Assembly: GCF_000471905.2 (NCBI RefSeq)
Contig: NW_006499827.1
Coordinates: 4,907,123-4,971,122, forward strand
From: Amborella trichopoda
Taxonomy: Eukaryota > Streptophyta > Magnoliopsida > Amborellales > Amborellaceae
Direction of reading: 5' to 3'
DNA: 64,000 nucleotides
Shown: piece by piece, positions 22,890 to 35,091 of the stretch
Layout of the letters: every line of letters starts with the position of its first letter
Numbering within the stretch: position 1 is the first letter of the stretch
Program-made: the position numbers and the translations under genes
The notes under the pieces: model-generated
Seen by the model: the letters and a program-made list of their open reading frames with translations, nothing else
The model's database searches: none
What the model was told of the DNA's origin: nothing

Positions 22890-23473
22890 TCTAGCTTGAG
22901 GCCTCTCTCAAACTTACTTGCTTTATGCACCTCTGTGTTGATGATATCGGGCGTATATCGAGAGAGCTGTGCAAATTTTGCTGCATATTGTTCTACCGAC
23001 AGTCTCCATTGTTGCAACTCAATAAATGCCACTTCTTTCCTCTCTCAGACATAATCGGGAAAATACTTCTCATCAAATGGCACTAGGAAGTTCTCCCTAG
23101 TGGCTGCAATCCTTGTCTCCCCCCATGACTGCTTCACTGAGCTCCACCAATGCTCAGCGTCCCCTTCCAACATAAAAGTTCTGAACTTGAGTTTTTCCTC
23201 ATCAGAGCAATGCAAAACTTCAAAAATATTCTCTGCTTGCCTCCTCCATCTTTCAGCCCTTTCTAATCCTCCATGTCTCGAGAATGCTGGGGGCGCAAGC
23301 CTCCTGAGCCTCTCAATCAATCCACTATCTGCCTGGTCCGGGGCAGAAGCAGCCGGGGCCAGCATATAGTCCTTCATCATTTGGTTCATGGCCTCAATTG
23401 TCTTGAAGAATTCCCTGAAGGCCTTCATGTTCCCATTACCCGAGCTCGAATTATTGGCACGAGTCCTCGTCAT
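22890..23473 (-). pseudogene. Gag N-terminal half, element C
   Basis: Gag begins at MTRTRANNSSSGN (ATG at 23473) and continues MNQMMKDYMLAPAASA, LIERLRRLAPPAF, RWRRQAENIFEVLHC and EHWWSSVKQSWGE; a frame shift near 23045 leads into FIELQQWRLSVEQYAAKFAQLSRYTPDI and FERGLKLDV. The frame ends exactly where the neighbouring LTR begins (TGTAAGG on the minus strand). The zinc knuckles and all of pol are missing. It is a different subfamily from A/B and closest to the plus-strand copy at 2439. Confidence 0.92.
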
Positions 23474-23564
23474 CGTTGACCTAAAATAGGAACACCCAGT
23501 TACTAGCCTATCCAAAACCACCCTAAGGACATTTTTACGACTCTCTAGGCCAAGAATCCTATTC

Positions 23565-23581
23565 TGGCTACTCTGATACCA
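23565..23581 (-). other. Primer-binding site, element C
   Basis: The minus strand reads TGGTATCAGAGTAGCCA, with one mismatch to the sites of A and B, about five bases from the C LTR. Confidence 0.88.
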
Positions 23582-23794
23582 TAAATTGTCATGACCTCAG
23601 CCCCTACAGTCCTACCGTGCTTGTCGGAGGGTAACAGGGTGTGGGATCACGATCAAAGGTAGCAAATGCCACTCAGGTGAGAGTGCGCTCAACTCTTTAA
23701 GAAGAACAAATCAAAGCAAATCACGAAAAAAAAAAAAGCAAAACTCCAAACACACAACTACAACTAAAAAAAACTGGACAACCAAGTTCCGGAT

Positions 23795-23795
<1 letters not shown>

Positions 23796-23850
<55 letters not shown>
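23796..23850. repeat. Compound (GT)n(AT)n microsatellite
   Basis: A run of GT dinucleotides passes directly into a run of AT dinucleotides inside LTR C. Confidence 0.97.
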
Positions 23851-23852
<2 letters not shown>

Positions 23853-25234
23853 AGATCTAAAGCTATTACAAATATGTCCAAGGCTTCAAAGGCCCAAAAA
23901 CATTTACATGACTTCAAAATAGACAAGAACTATATGGCTACTGTCATCCAAAACATACAATTGTCAATACCAAAAATTCCAGAAAAGCACGGAGCACCAA
24001 CCACCAACCGCGAACACCAAACCGCCTATCCTCCTCCCGCGGCTATTGCTCTACATAGATGAAGATCAAAGAGTGAATTGTAAATCCCAATAAATAGATC
24101 AAGTTGTCATGCCTCCCTGCCTATGAACATTCTCTCATAACAATACTTAGGGTGTTATACAATTCTTATAAAATATGAGCCATGTATCAAAATCATCTCC
24201 AGCAGTGTGTAGTGGATAAATCATAGTAAAACAATGACAAATCAGATCAATCATATATGATACGAAACAAAGGTCAATTTAGTCATTCAACCATACAAGT
24301 CATAATAGATCGACGTATTTAGACAAGTAACAACATTTGTCAACAAACTCACTCCCTAGTTCCCCTACTCCCGAAGTAAAAGCCCTATCCATCAGGCCAA
24401 ACCAATCTCATTGTTTAGGGCTTCTGTCGTCACTTAGGAGGGAAAACAATGACAAATGGGTGACCTATTTCGTAATACCTTCATACACACACGCACAATC
24501 CCTGGTGCGCTTTGGGGCTTTTGATAGGCGGAGGCTTTGCAAGACATAACCCTCAATTGTTTTCTAGCTGGAGAGCATTACACGACCAATGAATGACCCA
24601 TTGCGTAGTGCCCTACACACTTCTTGGGGGGTGCGACCCTCTCATGTGACTCACATCCTAACTCCCTTCCTATCATCGGGAGTTAGGGAAAAATCTCAAC
24701 GGTCGGCACAACTTTCTCATCATATCACATTACACTACCAATGGATGATCCGTTTCATAGTGCCTCATACATTTCTTATCATATCCTATCACACTACCAA
24801 TGGATGACCCATTGCATGGTGCTTCATATCACATCTGTGGCACATCTTATTACAACCATGCACATTCATCATTTCATAGGCATGTCTTATTACAATAATG
24901 CACATTCATCATTTCATAGTAGAGCAAAAATTCCTTTCATGAATTTATTTCATAACATTTCATGTCTTATCATAATAAAACATATAATAACATAGCATAA
25001 TTCAGGCACACATATCATTGAGCTCATTAGCTCAAAGGGCATCATCAGGTTATTTTCTGGTGTCTCACAGTGAACACAGTCCACATTTACGAGCGTAACA
25101 TGAAATTCAAAAGTCATGTAAACCCAAGCCTACTTTCATAGAAATTTAACCTCATGAAATCACAATTTTCCTTAACGTGGTGACCTCAAATTTGTGCTTT
25201 AATCTTATCAAACTATTTGATATTCTTTGAGTAA

Positions 25235-26010
25235 ACGTTTTGTCTTTACAACAAGAATTCAAGTGTAACATCCCCATAGACAAATGGGCATAACTCCCAA
25301 TCCACATGAAATTTTATCATGATTCCACGACTATTTTTAGAATAGACTCATTTATCTTTTATTTAAAAGTACTTTGACATCATTCGGATACATTTTGGTC
25401 AGTGAACAATTCCACACAAAAACACACAAAGTTCCTGGAAATTCATTTCACAATCCTAGTATACTTTCAAAAATAGCTTATAACTTTCAAAACAAAAAAG
25501 ACATTGATAAGGGGTATTTTTCATCTTGAAATAGATTCAAAGGGATACTTTTTTATAAAATTTCATGATCAACAGAGATGTTTTCAATACTCAATCCATC
25601 GCACAAATGGGAGTCAGTTCTAAAAATTCTTATCTTCACAACAAAAATTCCAGTGTGACATCCCCATAGAAAAATGGGTATAACTTCCAATCCACGTGAA
25701 ATTTTATCATGATTTTCACTCCATTTTTAGAATAAACTCATTTATATTTCATTAATAAGTGGTTTGATCTTATTCTGATATGTTTTGGTCAGTGAACAGT
25801 TCCACATAAAAACACACAATGTTCTTAGAAATTCATTTCATAATCCTGACATATTTTCAAAAATGGCTCATAACTTTAAAACTAAAAGAGACATTGACAA
25901 GAGGTATTTTCCATCTTAAAATAGATTCAAATAGGTACTTTCCCACAAAATTTGGTGATCAACAGAGATGGTTTTGATACTCAATCGATCACACAAATGG
26001 GAGTCATTGT
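25235..26010. repeat. ~389-bp tandem duplication in LTR C
   Basis: The block around CATCCCCATAGA.AAATGGG occurs near 25267 and again near 25656. The following 350 bp match in order (ATGAAATTTTATCATGATT-like, TTTTGGTCAGTGAACA, GATCAACAGAGATG, ACACAAATGGGAGTCA), with about 10-15% differences. Confidence 0.85.
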
Positions 26011-26616
26011 TTTAGAAAATAGGGCATATTCAAGATTTCAATAGCATGCATCCATACCCATATTCACAATCACATTCATATTCATACATGAATATCACAC
26101 TTGATGAACTAAGCAAACATGCATCAAGTAAAATCATGGAATCATGGAAGCTACATCTACTTACATGCAATAAAAGAGACTCCAATGTTCCCTACACAGG
26201 TTCCCTTCAAAGGCTAAGCTCCAAGGATGGGTTCAAGCTCAAGGCTTATATCTAGAGAGGGAGAACGAGGGTGAGAGAGGACAAAACTTATGAAGGGGTG
26301 TACAAGGGGGTATAAATAGGTAAAAGAGAGGGCACAGCAGCATGCAACAGACAATTGGCACACAAGGGGCATGCGTATGAAACATGGTACACATGAGGCA
26401 TGTAAGAATTCATGAGAGAGAGAAGAAGTGCCCCTGGACTGTAGTGCACTCGGTAGCATCACGTGCTCGGCAGCATCGTGCGCTCGGTATCGTCACGTGC
26501 ACGACAGTGTCATGCGCTCGATTAGTGTCGTGCGCAGCAGCGTCTGCGCGCCAGATCACTCTTGCCAATGACTCGTCAGCGCACTACCATAGGCTGGAAA
26601 GGTCCGGGTCCTTACA

Positions 26617-27562
26617 ACCTGACTTTGGCAAGCAAGTCGAGGTAATGATAGTAAGCCATAAGGGGGATGGACCTGAAAATTCAATGACCCGCTTTGAGAA
26701 CTTGTTGAACAGCATCATGGACAGGCTCAAAGGACTAGAAGATGCTCGACCCATAGTGTCTTCTCATCACGAGGCAAACTCCCCTCTCGAGCCTCAGTGC
26801 GAGGAAGAAGAGAGACCTCAGCCTCCTCCTATGGCCCAAACCCCAGGTCTTCCAAACGCTCATGTCTCCTTCGATGACCAGCCCAATGTAGCCTATCAAG
26901 CTATGGCATCGATGTTCACTCAAGAAGACGTCCAGAGATTGATCAATAGAAGCACCTAAGGCTTACAAAACATCATAGACACAAGAAAGTGATAAATACA
27001 AGAAGCCCCTTTATTTGATCAAATCCCTTTTCCCATCGGATATCAAAAAGGATGGTTGTCAGTTTTCAATGGCACGGTCTCACCCCGGCAGCACGTGGCT
27101 CATTTCATTTGATGGGCTAAGAATCGACTTCAGACTCCAGACTGCTTCGCCTTTAAGTGGTATGTGCGCCTGCCCCCAAACTCATTTCAATCTTGAGAAG
27201 AAATAGTGTTTTTGTTCTACAAGCGCTTCTACGAAGAAGATCTGAATGTTGACTCATGACTAAAATTGACGTTGTACAAACATGCATGAGAAACCTAAAG
27301 AAATAAATTCCCTTAGATGTCGAAGCTTCTAAACCCACCACTTTCTCCAACATGATCACAAAAGCAGCCAAAATAGAAAGCTTGTTGAGGCATCAAAGAG
27401 GAGATCGAGCTCAGACCTTGGGGGGAGGTCAAACTCGTAATTCTGTCGGCAACAGGTCTAATCCTCATGTTAGCCAACAAAGGAACCCAGTCAGCGCGGC
27501 AGTCACGGCCATGCCTCTTCATCCTAAACCCTTAGCTAATGTTGTCCCTCTCCAAACATTAA
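26617..27562 (+). pseudogene. Gag remnant, element E (first part)
   Basis: This plus-strand remnant differs from the chromoviral gags. It shows RFENLLNSIMDRLKGLEDA, MASMFTQEDVQRLI, then HVAHFI and FKWYVRLPPNSFQS..EEIVFLFYKRFYEE, the order seen in plant Ty3/gypsy capsid genes of the non-chromodomain (Tat/Athila-like) type. Codons between HVAHFI and FKWY are missing and several stops interrupt it. It stops at the insertion site of element D and resumes at 34527. Its own upstream part is cut off at the end of LTR C. Confidence 0.65.
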
Positions 27563-28747
27563 TGTTTATGACGCAAATCTGATAGATCTTGTGGTGAAGA
27601 TCTCTCGAATCTGACACCTTAAACTAAATAAAATGTAATAAAATAATGGTACAGAAGGTGGAATAAATTGAATTTAGATCTGAGGTCAGATCTGCCCGAA
27701 AATGAGCAGATCTACTCTCATATCTATGGCAGGGCCAGCATGATCCAAAGCATTACAAAATACGATTTTTAAGTAAACAAACAGATCAACATAAAATGAA
27801 ACAATAAAAGCAAAAGAGATAAAATGAAAGAAAATGATACTGAACCGGACCAGATGGCCCGTAATTCCCGAGCCTTCTAGTGCTCGCTCATATCAGAACC
27901 AGTCCTCTTTTGTCTCTCTGATCCGGATATTAGCTAGCAAGTCTCTTCAGTATAGGGTGGTTGTCTCCTATAGATGGTTTTAGGTATCCTAGGTCTAGGC
28001 TATGTCAGGCTTAAGGGTTGAAGTTCTAGGAAGCTGGGGGTTTCCTGAAGCTATCCCCAGGGTTTTTGATTTCTCTCAGGTTTTTTATCTCTGTCTTCCG
28101 TCTAATGGCCATGAAAAGGGACTTTATAGGGGTTAAAATCGGCTAGGAAGGATATAATCATGTAACAAATGCCTACATAACCAAAAAAATTTGAGGGTCT
28201 CGGATCTGGGCGACATGGGCCGTGTCGCCCAAATCTGGGAGACACTAGGCGTGTCCCCCAGTCTAGGCTGGGCGACACTACTCGTGTTGCCCAAGTAAAA
28301 AAGTGTCAAAATTGAAATTTTTCACTTTGAATGCATTCCTTAGCCTCTTATGAAGCTACAAAAAAAAAACGGATTTTTTTACTATTTTTAATGATTGTTT
28401 TAGTAAAACATGACATTTACAGGATAACTTGGGTGACACTGCCAGTGTCGCCCAAACCAAAACTTGTCCAAATTGATTTTTTCAATTGGGGTGTCTTCCT
28501 CAGCCTCTTGTGAAGCCACCAAAGAAACTTTGGGTCAAAACATATTTTTGTACTATTTTTAATAATTTTTTTGATAAAACAAGGATTTTAAAAAAATCTT
28601 GGTCAAAACAGGGTTCTGAGCAGGCAAACTGGTTCTAGGTCACTGGTTAGGCTGTGTGAACTATAGATTTGGTTTTACTAGATTAAGTATGGTCCTAAGG
28701 GTTCAAGAAACCATAGAATTTTCCAGTTTTAAAATGGGGTGTCTACA
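27563..28747 (-). mobile_element. 3' LTR of element D
   Basis: It matches the right LTR from TGTTTATGAC through ATGACACCTTAAACTAAATAAAATG-like, GATCTACTCTCA and GGGTGTCTACA. It contains four copies of the GGGCGACA hairpin (28208, 28237, 28269, 28431). Length is 1185 bp. Confidence 0.9.
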
Positions 28748-28760
28748 GTTGCCCCTCTTT
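28748..28760 (-). other. Polypurine tract of element D
   Basis: The minus strand reads AAAGAGGGGCAAC just before the LTR start TGTAGACACC. Element F has AAAGAAGGGCAAC at the same place. Confidence 0.8.
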
Positions 28761-29073
28761 AGCACTCCCTGTCCTTCAGGGGACAGGTGAGTGGCAAAGA
28801 AGTAGACACTTTAGTGTTCCCTGTCCTACGAGGGGCAGGTGAACATCAAAGACAAAACAAACATTTTAAATTTCATCTTGAAGTCACGTGGTCAGGGGGC
28901 ACACCAACTATCCCTCCAAGTCATTGAAAGTACGAGTTGAAGGTTTCATATGCCCTAGTGTGACTCTTGATGATGGGGATTTATTGTGCCCCTTTTGGGA
29001 GTGTAATCCCATATGCGATACCACTTTCTTCGGTTATGGGCTTGGAGCTAATATCATCCTCACTGCTTTGATA

Positions 29074-31438
29074 TTAAGTATCCTTAGTCATTAACTCCTG
29101 GGTGAGGTTATGCTCATTTTGTTCTTCATCTACTGGACTTTGCAATTGATTTCTTCTTGTGCTCAAAGGCCTTTGTGTATGTTCTTCAGGTTTGGCCACA
29201 ACTTGTGATTCTCCTGAGTTAATCAAGTTGACATCAGTATTCTTTGTTGAGATATCTATAATTTCTGGTTTTTCTATGTCATCAGCCTCTTTCTTTCTGA
29301 CACTTATCGTGTCATTATCAATGAGGTCCTGAACTCTATGCCTGAAAGCTCGACATTCATCAGTGTTATGGGCATAGTTCTGATGCCAATCGCATCATTG
29401 AGATGTATCGCCTCCATGAAACGAAGGAATCTTGGCTTTTGTCGGTAATTCTATGAGTCTTGCCTTAAGCAACTTCTTCAGGACATCGATCATAGGCTCA
29501 TCAATAGGAGTGAATTCCCTTGGTGTAGAAGACTGCATTCTCCTTGTGGTAGAATAAATTTTAGTCTTTCCTTGTGAATGGTTTGCATAAAGGTTGTTTT
29601 TCTTGATCATGTTTACCTCCCCTTCTTGAGAGAGTTTTTCGGGTGCGGCTTTATCTTCCTTGGCTTGCTCATATCGTGATACTCTTTCAAGCAAATCATC
29701 AAATGAGTAAGGGACTGCCCCCACACTTAAGAACGTGACATATTCTGGAGCCATGTTCTTTAATGCCATGCATACTTTCGCGGCTTCAGGCAGTGGAGTT
29801 TCAATCACGTGCATAGTGGCCTCTCTGAATCTGGTTATGAACAGGGAAGGAGACTCACCTGACTTCTGTTTGGTGGAAGTTAACTCACCAAGGGTGATGG
29901 GTCTTGGCCTTCCTCCACTATAGCTGGAGAAAAATTGTCTGAGCATTTCATCAAGAGTTGCTTGAAGGTCATCATTCATGAATCTTCGGTGCCACATCAA
30001 TGGTTCTTTTTTATAAGCTATGCGAGAACGTGACCTTAAGTTGGTTGGGTTGGGCTCGCAATGTGTGGACCATCAATAAGTAGGCGTTGATGTGTGCCTC
30101 AGGATCCCCTTTCCTTGAAAATCAGTTTCTGAACTGCGGCATCACAAACCCCACTGGCAAATCTTTTAGGTTTCCTAGAATTTCTTGTACATAAGTTTTA
30201 GGAGTTGAGAAATCTCATATTCTCATTTTCACTAAAGAGTCTTGAAGGTGTTTCATACGAGCGAATTGAGCCATAGCTATATCTGTGAGTTGGCTCGGTT
30301 GTATGGTCTGTTGAACCCGACTTTGTGGTACGTGGCTCGTATAAACTGGCTATTGGGCCCATGTAGCGGGTTACCCTAAGGACTGAGCCTGAGGAATGTG
30401 TTGAATTTGATATATCGGTTGTTGGCTTGTAGGCTCATCTGAGTTGAATTGGGTCAGAGCATACCCATTACCCGAAGGTTGCACAACTTGGCCATGCAAG
30501 GAAGCCTGCAGGATAGGATCACCACTTAACTAGGATGGACGACTCAAGCTGCTATGACAACTAGACCTCTGACCTTCGGCAGCTAAGTCTATCTGATCCT
30601 GACCTTAGTTGGATGATCTATCCCTAATGTTAAGGTATTCTCTTGCCCTAGCATTGGACTGAAAGAGTGAAAGAATGCCATAGCTACTACTATCTAGAGT
30701 CTACCCTTGAGGTAGACTTGGGCTTGAGTGATGATTAGAATTAGACCCCTGGCACGTAGTGGGCTGGATTGGTTAGCTAAAAGCCCTAGGATCATCTTGA
30801 TTTGAGCCAAAATATTGGACTTGGCCTATTGGTTGAGCTTCTGACCTGACTTTCCTGGATTTAGTGCACTAGATGGTGTATCCTCTATTGAGGAGGTCTT
30901 GAAAGTAAGCATACACTTTAGGATTGTCTTTATATCGAGTTAAGTCAAAACCTTGATCATCACTGGTGATGGGTTGCTTGGGTAGACTTTCTCTAGTTGT
31001 ATATGAACCCACTCGCCCACTAATTGGCTAATTGCCAAGATTGGAATGTTGGGCTGCTAATTGACCATCGGGGTTCACATGGTTGAGATCGGATGACTCC
31101 GGGATTTGAGCCAAGGCCTTATTCTTATTGTGCCAACTGGATTTGAGGTTAACCCCTATGTCTTGGAGGATTTCCCCTGGCCTGACCCCTTGACTATTCA
31201 GGCTATTACGAACCTTATCAACCTGTTGGCTCATGACTCCTAAAGGGTAGCCTTAAAAGTGGCTTAGGCAGCTACGTTTGGTTCTATGCAGGTGGAGAGT
31301 CGGCTCATTGACACGAGTGTTATGGATGATTTGTGAGGGAGCACTGTGACGGTGCCTCTCAAACTAACTAAGTTCTCTGGATCTAGACCGAGCTGGGACC
31401 ATAGGGTTGGACCTTGCTCTACTATGATTCTGGGTCAT
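29074..31438 (-). pseudogene. Gag of element D (interrupted)
   Basis: The reading starts at an ATG at 31438 (MTQNHSRARSN) and can be followed to a stop at 29074, roughly 790 codons with several stops and shifts. The capsid domain is a 201-codon open stretch (30000-29395): MMWHRRFMNDDLQ, ELTSTKQKSGESPSLFITRFRE, MALKNMAPEY, FDDLLERVSRYEQAKED. After one stop a zinc-knuckle-like CDWHQNYAHNTDEC follows (C-x2-H-x5-H-x4-C). These features match gags of Tat/Athila-type gypsy elements. No pol frame follows; from 29074 to the polypurine tract is only about 310 bp. Confidence 0.85.
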
Positions 31439-33303
31439 GATTCCTAGACTCAATAAGATCTAGACTCAATGCCTCATGATAGACCTAGTCTGACTCTAGG
31501 GGCAAAACCCTAGCTAAGATCAAGGCTAAGACTAGACTGGATGCTAGACTCAATGGGTTTTGGTTTGAACCCTGAACTAGGGTAAGGTTAGTCTAGCTCT
31601 AGAGGCAACTCTATGCTTAGACCTATGCCATAACCTAGACTAAGATCTAGACTAGATAGGTACGAGTTTCGGCTCAGACCAAGATGGGTCTAGGTTCGGA
31701 CCTGGGTGCAAGCTTAGGCTTGGACCAAGAGGGTTATCAAACTCAGGCCAGGTATGGACCCGGACCGGATCAAGGTTGAGTCAGGGCAAGCCCTTGGCTC
31801 AGACCAAAACTGGGCCTAGATCCGAACCAAGGCGGAACTTGGTTCCGGCCTGGGCTAGGCTAGGTATAAGCTTGGACTTGGACCCAGACGGTTCAGTTCG
31901 GACCAAAAGCAGGTCCAGACTGAGATTTAAGATTAACCAACATAAATAAGCAAGCAAGCACATGAGAACATTTGACCTAGTATAGTAGTCTAAGTAAGCT
32001 TGGCTTGAGAGTGGGTTCCTAACTACTGAAATGCGGCTAGGTTGATATAGGTCCCCGCATATAGGATGTTCACAAGGTCCTACTATATGCGGAATTGCTT
32101 TGAGGCAAAGGATTATCAAGGGGCGCTCATAGTTAACGTTACGCAGATCCCAACCGCCTCGACTCTCAAAGCTAGGTTCCCCTCAAGCCATTAATGTGAA
32201 TTTTGGGGGTTTTCGAAACATTTGTTTGTTGTTTTCCCGGGTACTCCCAGTCCAGTGTGTGCTGAAGTGTGCAAAGAAGCATGCAATTAAAATAAAGTCA
32301 AGCATACAAAGCACACAAAACAAGAAAGGAAATAAGTGAGCGCTCGGCACTGATCGTGCTTACCGATGCACGCTTTGAGGCAAAACTTGCTAAAAGCACA
32401 GTATAGATGGAGGGGTAAGCAACCCCCAAGAAGGTAAAGTCAGAACAATGAGACCAGGCACGGTCCGTGCTAAGTCAAGCGCAGCTCGAGTTGAGGGTGA
32501 CTCGAACGGGACACGGTTCAGGAGGGTGCAAGTAGCCCTCGATGTCTATTTTTTTGTTCTTTAATATTTTTTAAACTTGATGAAATACAGTTAAACTAAG
32601 CATGGTGAAAGCAAGGAAAACATGGTTTCAGTCAAAATTAACAAACTAAAATAAAATAAAAGAGTCAAAAACAGTACAGATCTATCTGAAGCAAAATATT
32701 TTTTTATATTTTTAAAAAATTTATTTTAATTCAAAACTTGGTCAACATGGAGCCAAAAGTCCCTGGAATAGTCTTGTGGGGTCCCAAAAGTTTCTAGGAC
32801 ATTTGCAGTTGGGTGACAAGTGTCGTGTTGCCCCTGCAAGGTGGGCGACACTGCTAGTGTCGCCCAAAAAATTATTATTTTTTATTGTTTTTTTTTTTTA
32901 TATTTTTTTCCATGACAAATTTTATGAAATAAACCTACTTTAAACTTATAAGAAGCAGGAAAAAAATATATTTATGATGAAATAAATTAAAACAGAGTAA
33001 AGTAGAGTAGTGTAGACGGAACAGTAAAATATTATTTTGGTATTTTTAAAAATTTTATTTTGCTCTGAAATTTTGTGACCAGTCACAAAAGATGCCTTAT
33101 AATAGATCCAAAAAATTTCAAAAGAATCTGAACCTTGTCGCCCTGGATCTGGGCAACGCGGGCTGTGTCGCCAAGAAAAATCAGGGTTTCAGAGAATCGA
33201 AACTTAGATCCTGGTTGCTACATATTATTGGGACTTTTTTTGACAAAAAACAGTAAAAAATAGTAAATAAAAATCATATTTTGATGCTTGGATCGGCTCG
33301 AAA
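31439..33303 (-). other. Long non-coding leader of element D
   Basis: This lies between the PBS and gag. The part at 31380-31930 is quasi-repetitive, built from CTAGACT/GGACC/CTTGG words (for example TCTAGACTCAA, GGTTCGGACC). The part at 32800-33180 contains three GGGCGACAC hairpins (32813, 32843, 33147) and T-rich runs near 32885. No coding frame is supported. Confidence 0.7.
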
Positions 33304-33325
33304 GGCCCCACGGTGGATGCCAAAC
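33304..33325 (-). other. PBS-like site of element D
   Basis: Immediately inside the right LTR the minus strand reads GTTTGGCATCCACCGTGGGG. This resembles the TTTGGCGCCCACCGTGGGG boundary common in plant gypsy elements. I cannot say which tRNA it pairs with. Confidence 0.6.
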
Positions 33326-34525
33326 TGTTTATGACTCAAATATGACAGATATTGACGTGAATATCTCTTGGATATGACACCTTAAACTAAATAAAATGAA
33401 ATAAAATAATGGTAGAGAAGGTGGTACAAATCGAATTCAGATCTAAGGCTAGATCTGGATGGAAACGAGTAGATCTACTCTCAGATCTGTGGTAGGGCCA
33501 GAATGATCCAAGACATTACAAAATACGATTTTTAATTAAACAAACAAATCAGAATAAAATTAAAACAATAAAATAAAAAGCGATAAAATAGAAGAAAATG
33601 ATACCGAACCGGGCCGGATGGCCCGGGACTCCCGAGCCTTCTGGGGCTCACCCGTATTAGAACTGATCCTCTTTTATCTCTCAGATCCGGATATTATCCA
33701 GCAATTCTCTTCATTATAGGGTGGTTGTGCCCTATAGATGGTTCTAGGTATCCTAGGTCTAGGCTCTCTCAGGCTTAAGGGTTGAAGTTCTAGGAGGCTG
33801 GGGGGTTTCTTGAAGCTATCCCTAGGGTTTCTGATTTCTCTCAAGTTTTTTATCTCTTTCTTCCATCTAATATCCACAAAAACAGGCATTATAGGGGTCA
33901 AAATCGACTGGGAGGGATATACTCATGTAACAAACACATACATATCCAAAAAAAAGGGTTTTGAGGGTCTCCGATCTGGGCGACATGGGTTGTGTCGCCC
34001 AAATCTGGGCGACATGCCCAAGCTGGGGAGACACTGCTCGTTTCACCCAAGTCAAAAAGAGTTAAAATCGACATGTTTCACTTTGAGTGCATTCCTTAGC
34101 CTCTTTTAAAGCTACCATAAAAAATTTGGGTCAAAGCCGATATTTTAACTATTTTTAATGATTTGTTTAGTAAAACAGAACATTTACAAGATAACTTAGG
34201 CGACACTGCCAGTGTTGCCCAAACCAAAACTTGTCTAAATTGATGTTTTTCAATTAGGATGTCGTCCTCAGTCTCTTGTGAAGTTAACAGAGAATATTTG
34301 GGTTAAAACATATTTTTGTACTATTTTTAATGAGTTTTTTGGTAAAACAGGGTGTTTGCAGAAATCTTGGTCAAAACAGGGTTCTGCAGGGTTCTAAGCA
34401 GGGAAACTGGTTTTGGGTCACAGGGTAGGTTGTGTGAACTGTGGATTTGGGTTTATTAGGTTAAGTGTGGTCTTAAGGGTTTAAGAAACCACAGAATTTG
34501 CTACTTTTAAAATGGGGTGTCTACA
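33326..34525 (-). mobile_element. 5' LTR of element D
   Basis: 1200 bp, aligned with the left LTR over its whole length with scattered substitutions and small indels, so the insertion is not recent. Hairpin copies lie at 33978, 34006 (partial), 34033 and 34199. Confidence 0.9.
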
Positions 34526-34526
34526 A

Positions 34527-35051
34527 TTAGATACCTCTTGGGGGTTACCACCTGAGAGTCAAGGGGAAGCAACTCCAAACACATAACTACAACCCCTGCC
34601 ACAGAGCTACTATCAAACCCAACAGTTCGAGCGGATATTGAGCCAGCCATACAGCTTCAATAAAGCATGGGTACTGACTCTCTTGAAAATGCTGATTGAA
34701 CAAGACATGGTGGGCCTTCCTAACATTAGAAGGTCAGATCAAGCTGAACTTGTTAATCACACCAACGACTATGCTTATCACCGAATGTTAGGCCACCCTG
34801 TGCAAGATTGTGTTCAACGCAAAGAGCACATCGAAGCCCTAATCCAAAAGGGGCAGAACAATTTGGATAACCTCAAGAAAGTTTTTAAAGCTTCGCACAT
34901 GGTCACGGTCCAAGAGAAGTCAACTGACACTGTCCTTGCGACTAAACTGTCGCCTCACCTATTCCCTGTCCTCTTTGACATGATGGTGCAGCAAAAGATG
35001 ATTGTGGCAGATGTACCTAAGAAACCGAAACAAGTGACAGAAAAAGAGTAA
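34527..35051 (+). pseudogene. Gag remnant, element E (second part)
   Basis: E resumes after D with YYQTQQFERILSQPYSFNKAW, then LLKMLIEQDMVGLPN, a knuckle-like YAYHRMLGHPVQDC followed by VQRKEHIEALIQKG, typical of the C-terminal part of Tat/Athila-type gags. The first knuckle Cys is replaced by Tyr (YAYH, normally CAYH). The frame closes at KQVTEKE near 35051. Joining across D is supported by the target duplication. Confidence 0.7.
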
Positions 35052-35091
35052 AACACAATGGTGCCAATAATATCAACGGGAAGGGCACGAC

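Larger units (their letters stand above)
23587..26616 (-). mobile_element. 5' LTR of element C
   Basis: On the plus strand it opens with TGTCATGACC and closes with GGGTCCTTACA. It is clearly related to, but well diverged from, the A/B LTRs: shared blocks include TACTCCCGAAGTA, CCCTATCCATCAGGC and the terminal octamer. Length is about 3030 bp. It contains a GT/AT microsatellite and a large tandem duplication, listed separately. A CG-rich U3 block near 26450-26570 has repeated CGTGCGCTCG-type words. No gene. Confidence 0.85.
27563..34525 (-). mobile_element. Gag-only LTR retrotransposon D inserted in E
   Basis: Two LTRs (27563-28747 and 33326-34525) begin TGTTTATGAC and end GTGTCTACA on the plus strand. 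The 5-bp flanks are ATTAA (27558-27562) and ATTAG (34526-34530), a target duplication with one change. A polypurine tract adjoins the left LTR and a PBS-like site the right LTR, so the element reads on the minus strand. Its 4.6-kb interior holds a long leader and one gag gene; no protease, RT, RNase H or integrase motif is visible. It is therefore non-autonomous, resembling the gag-only LTR elements known from plants as TR-GAG. Confidence 0.85.
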
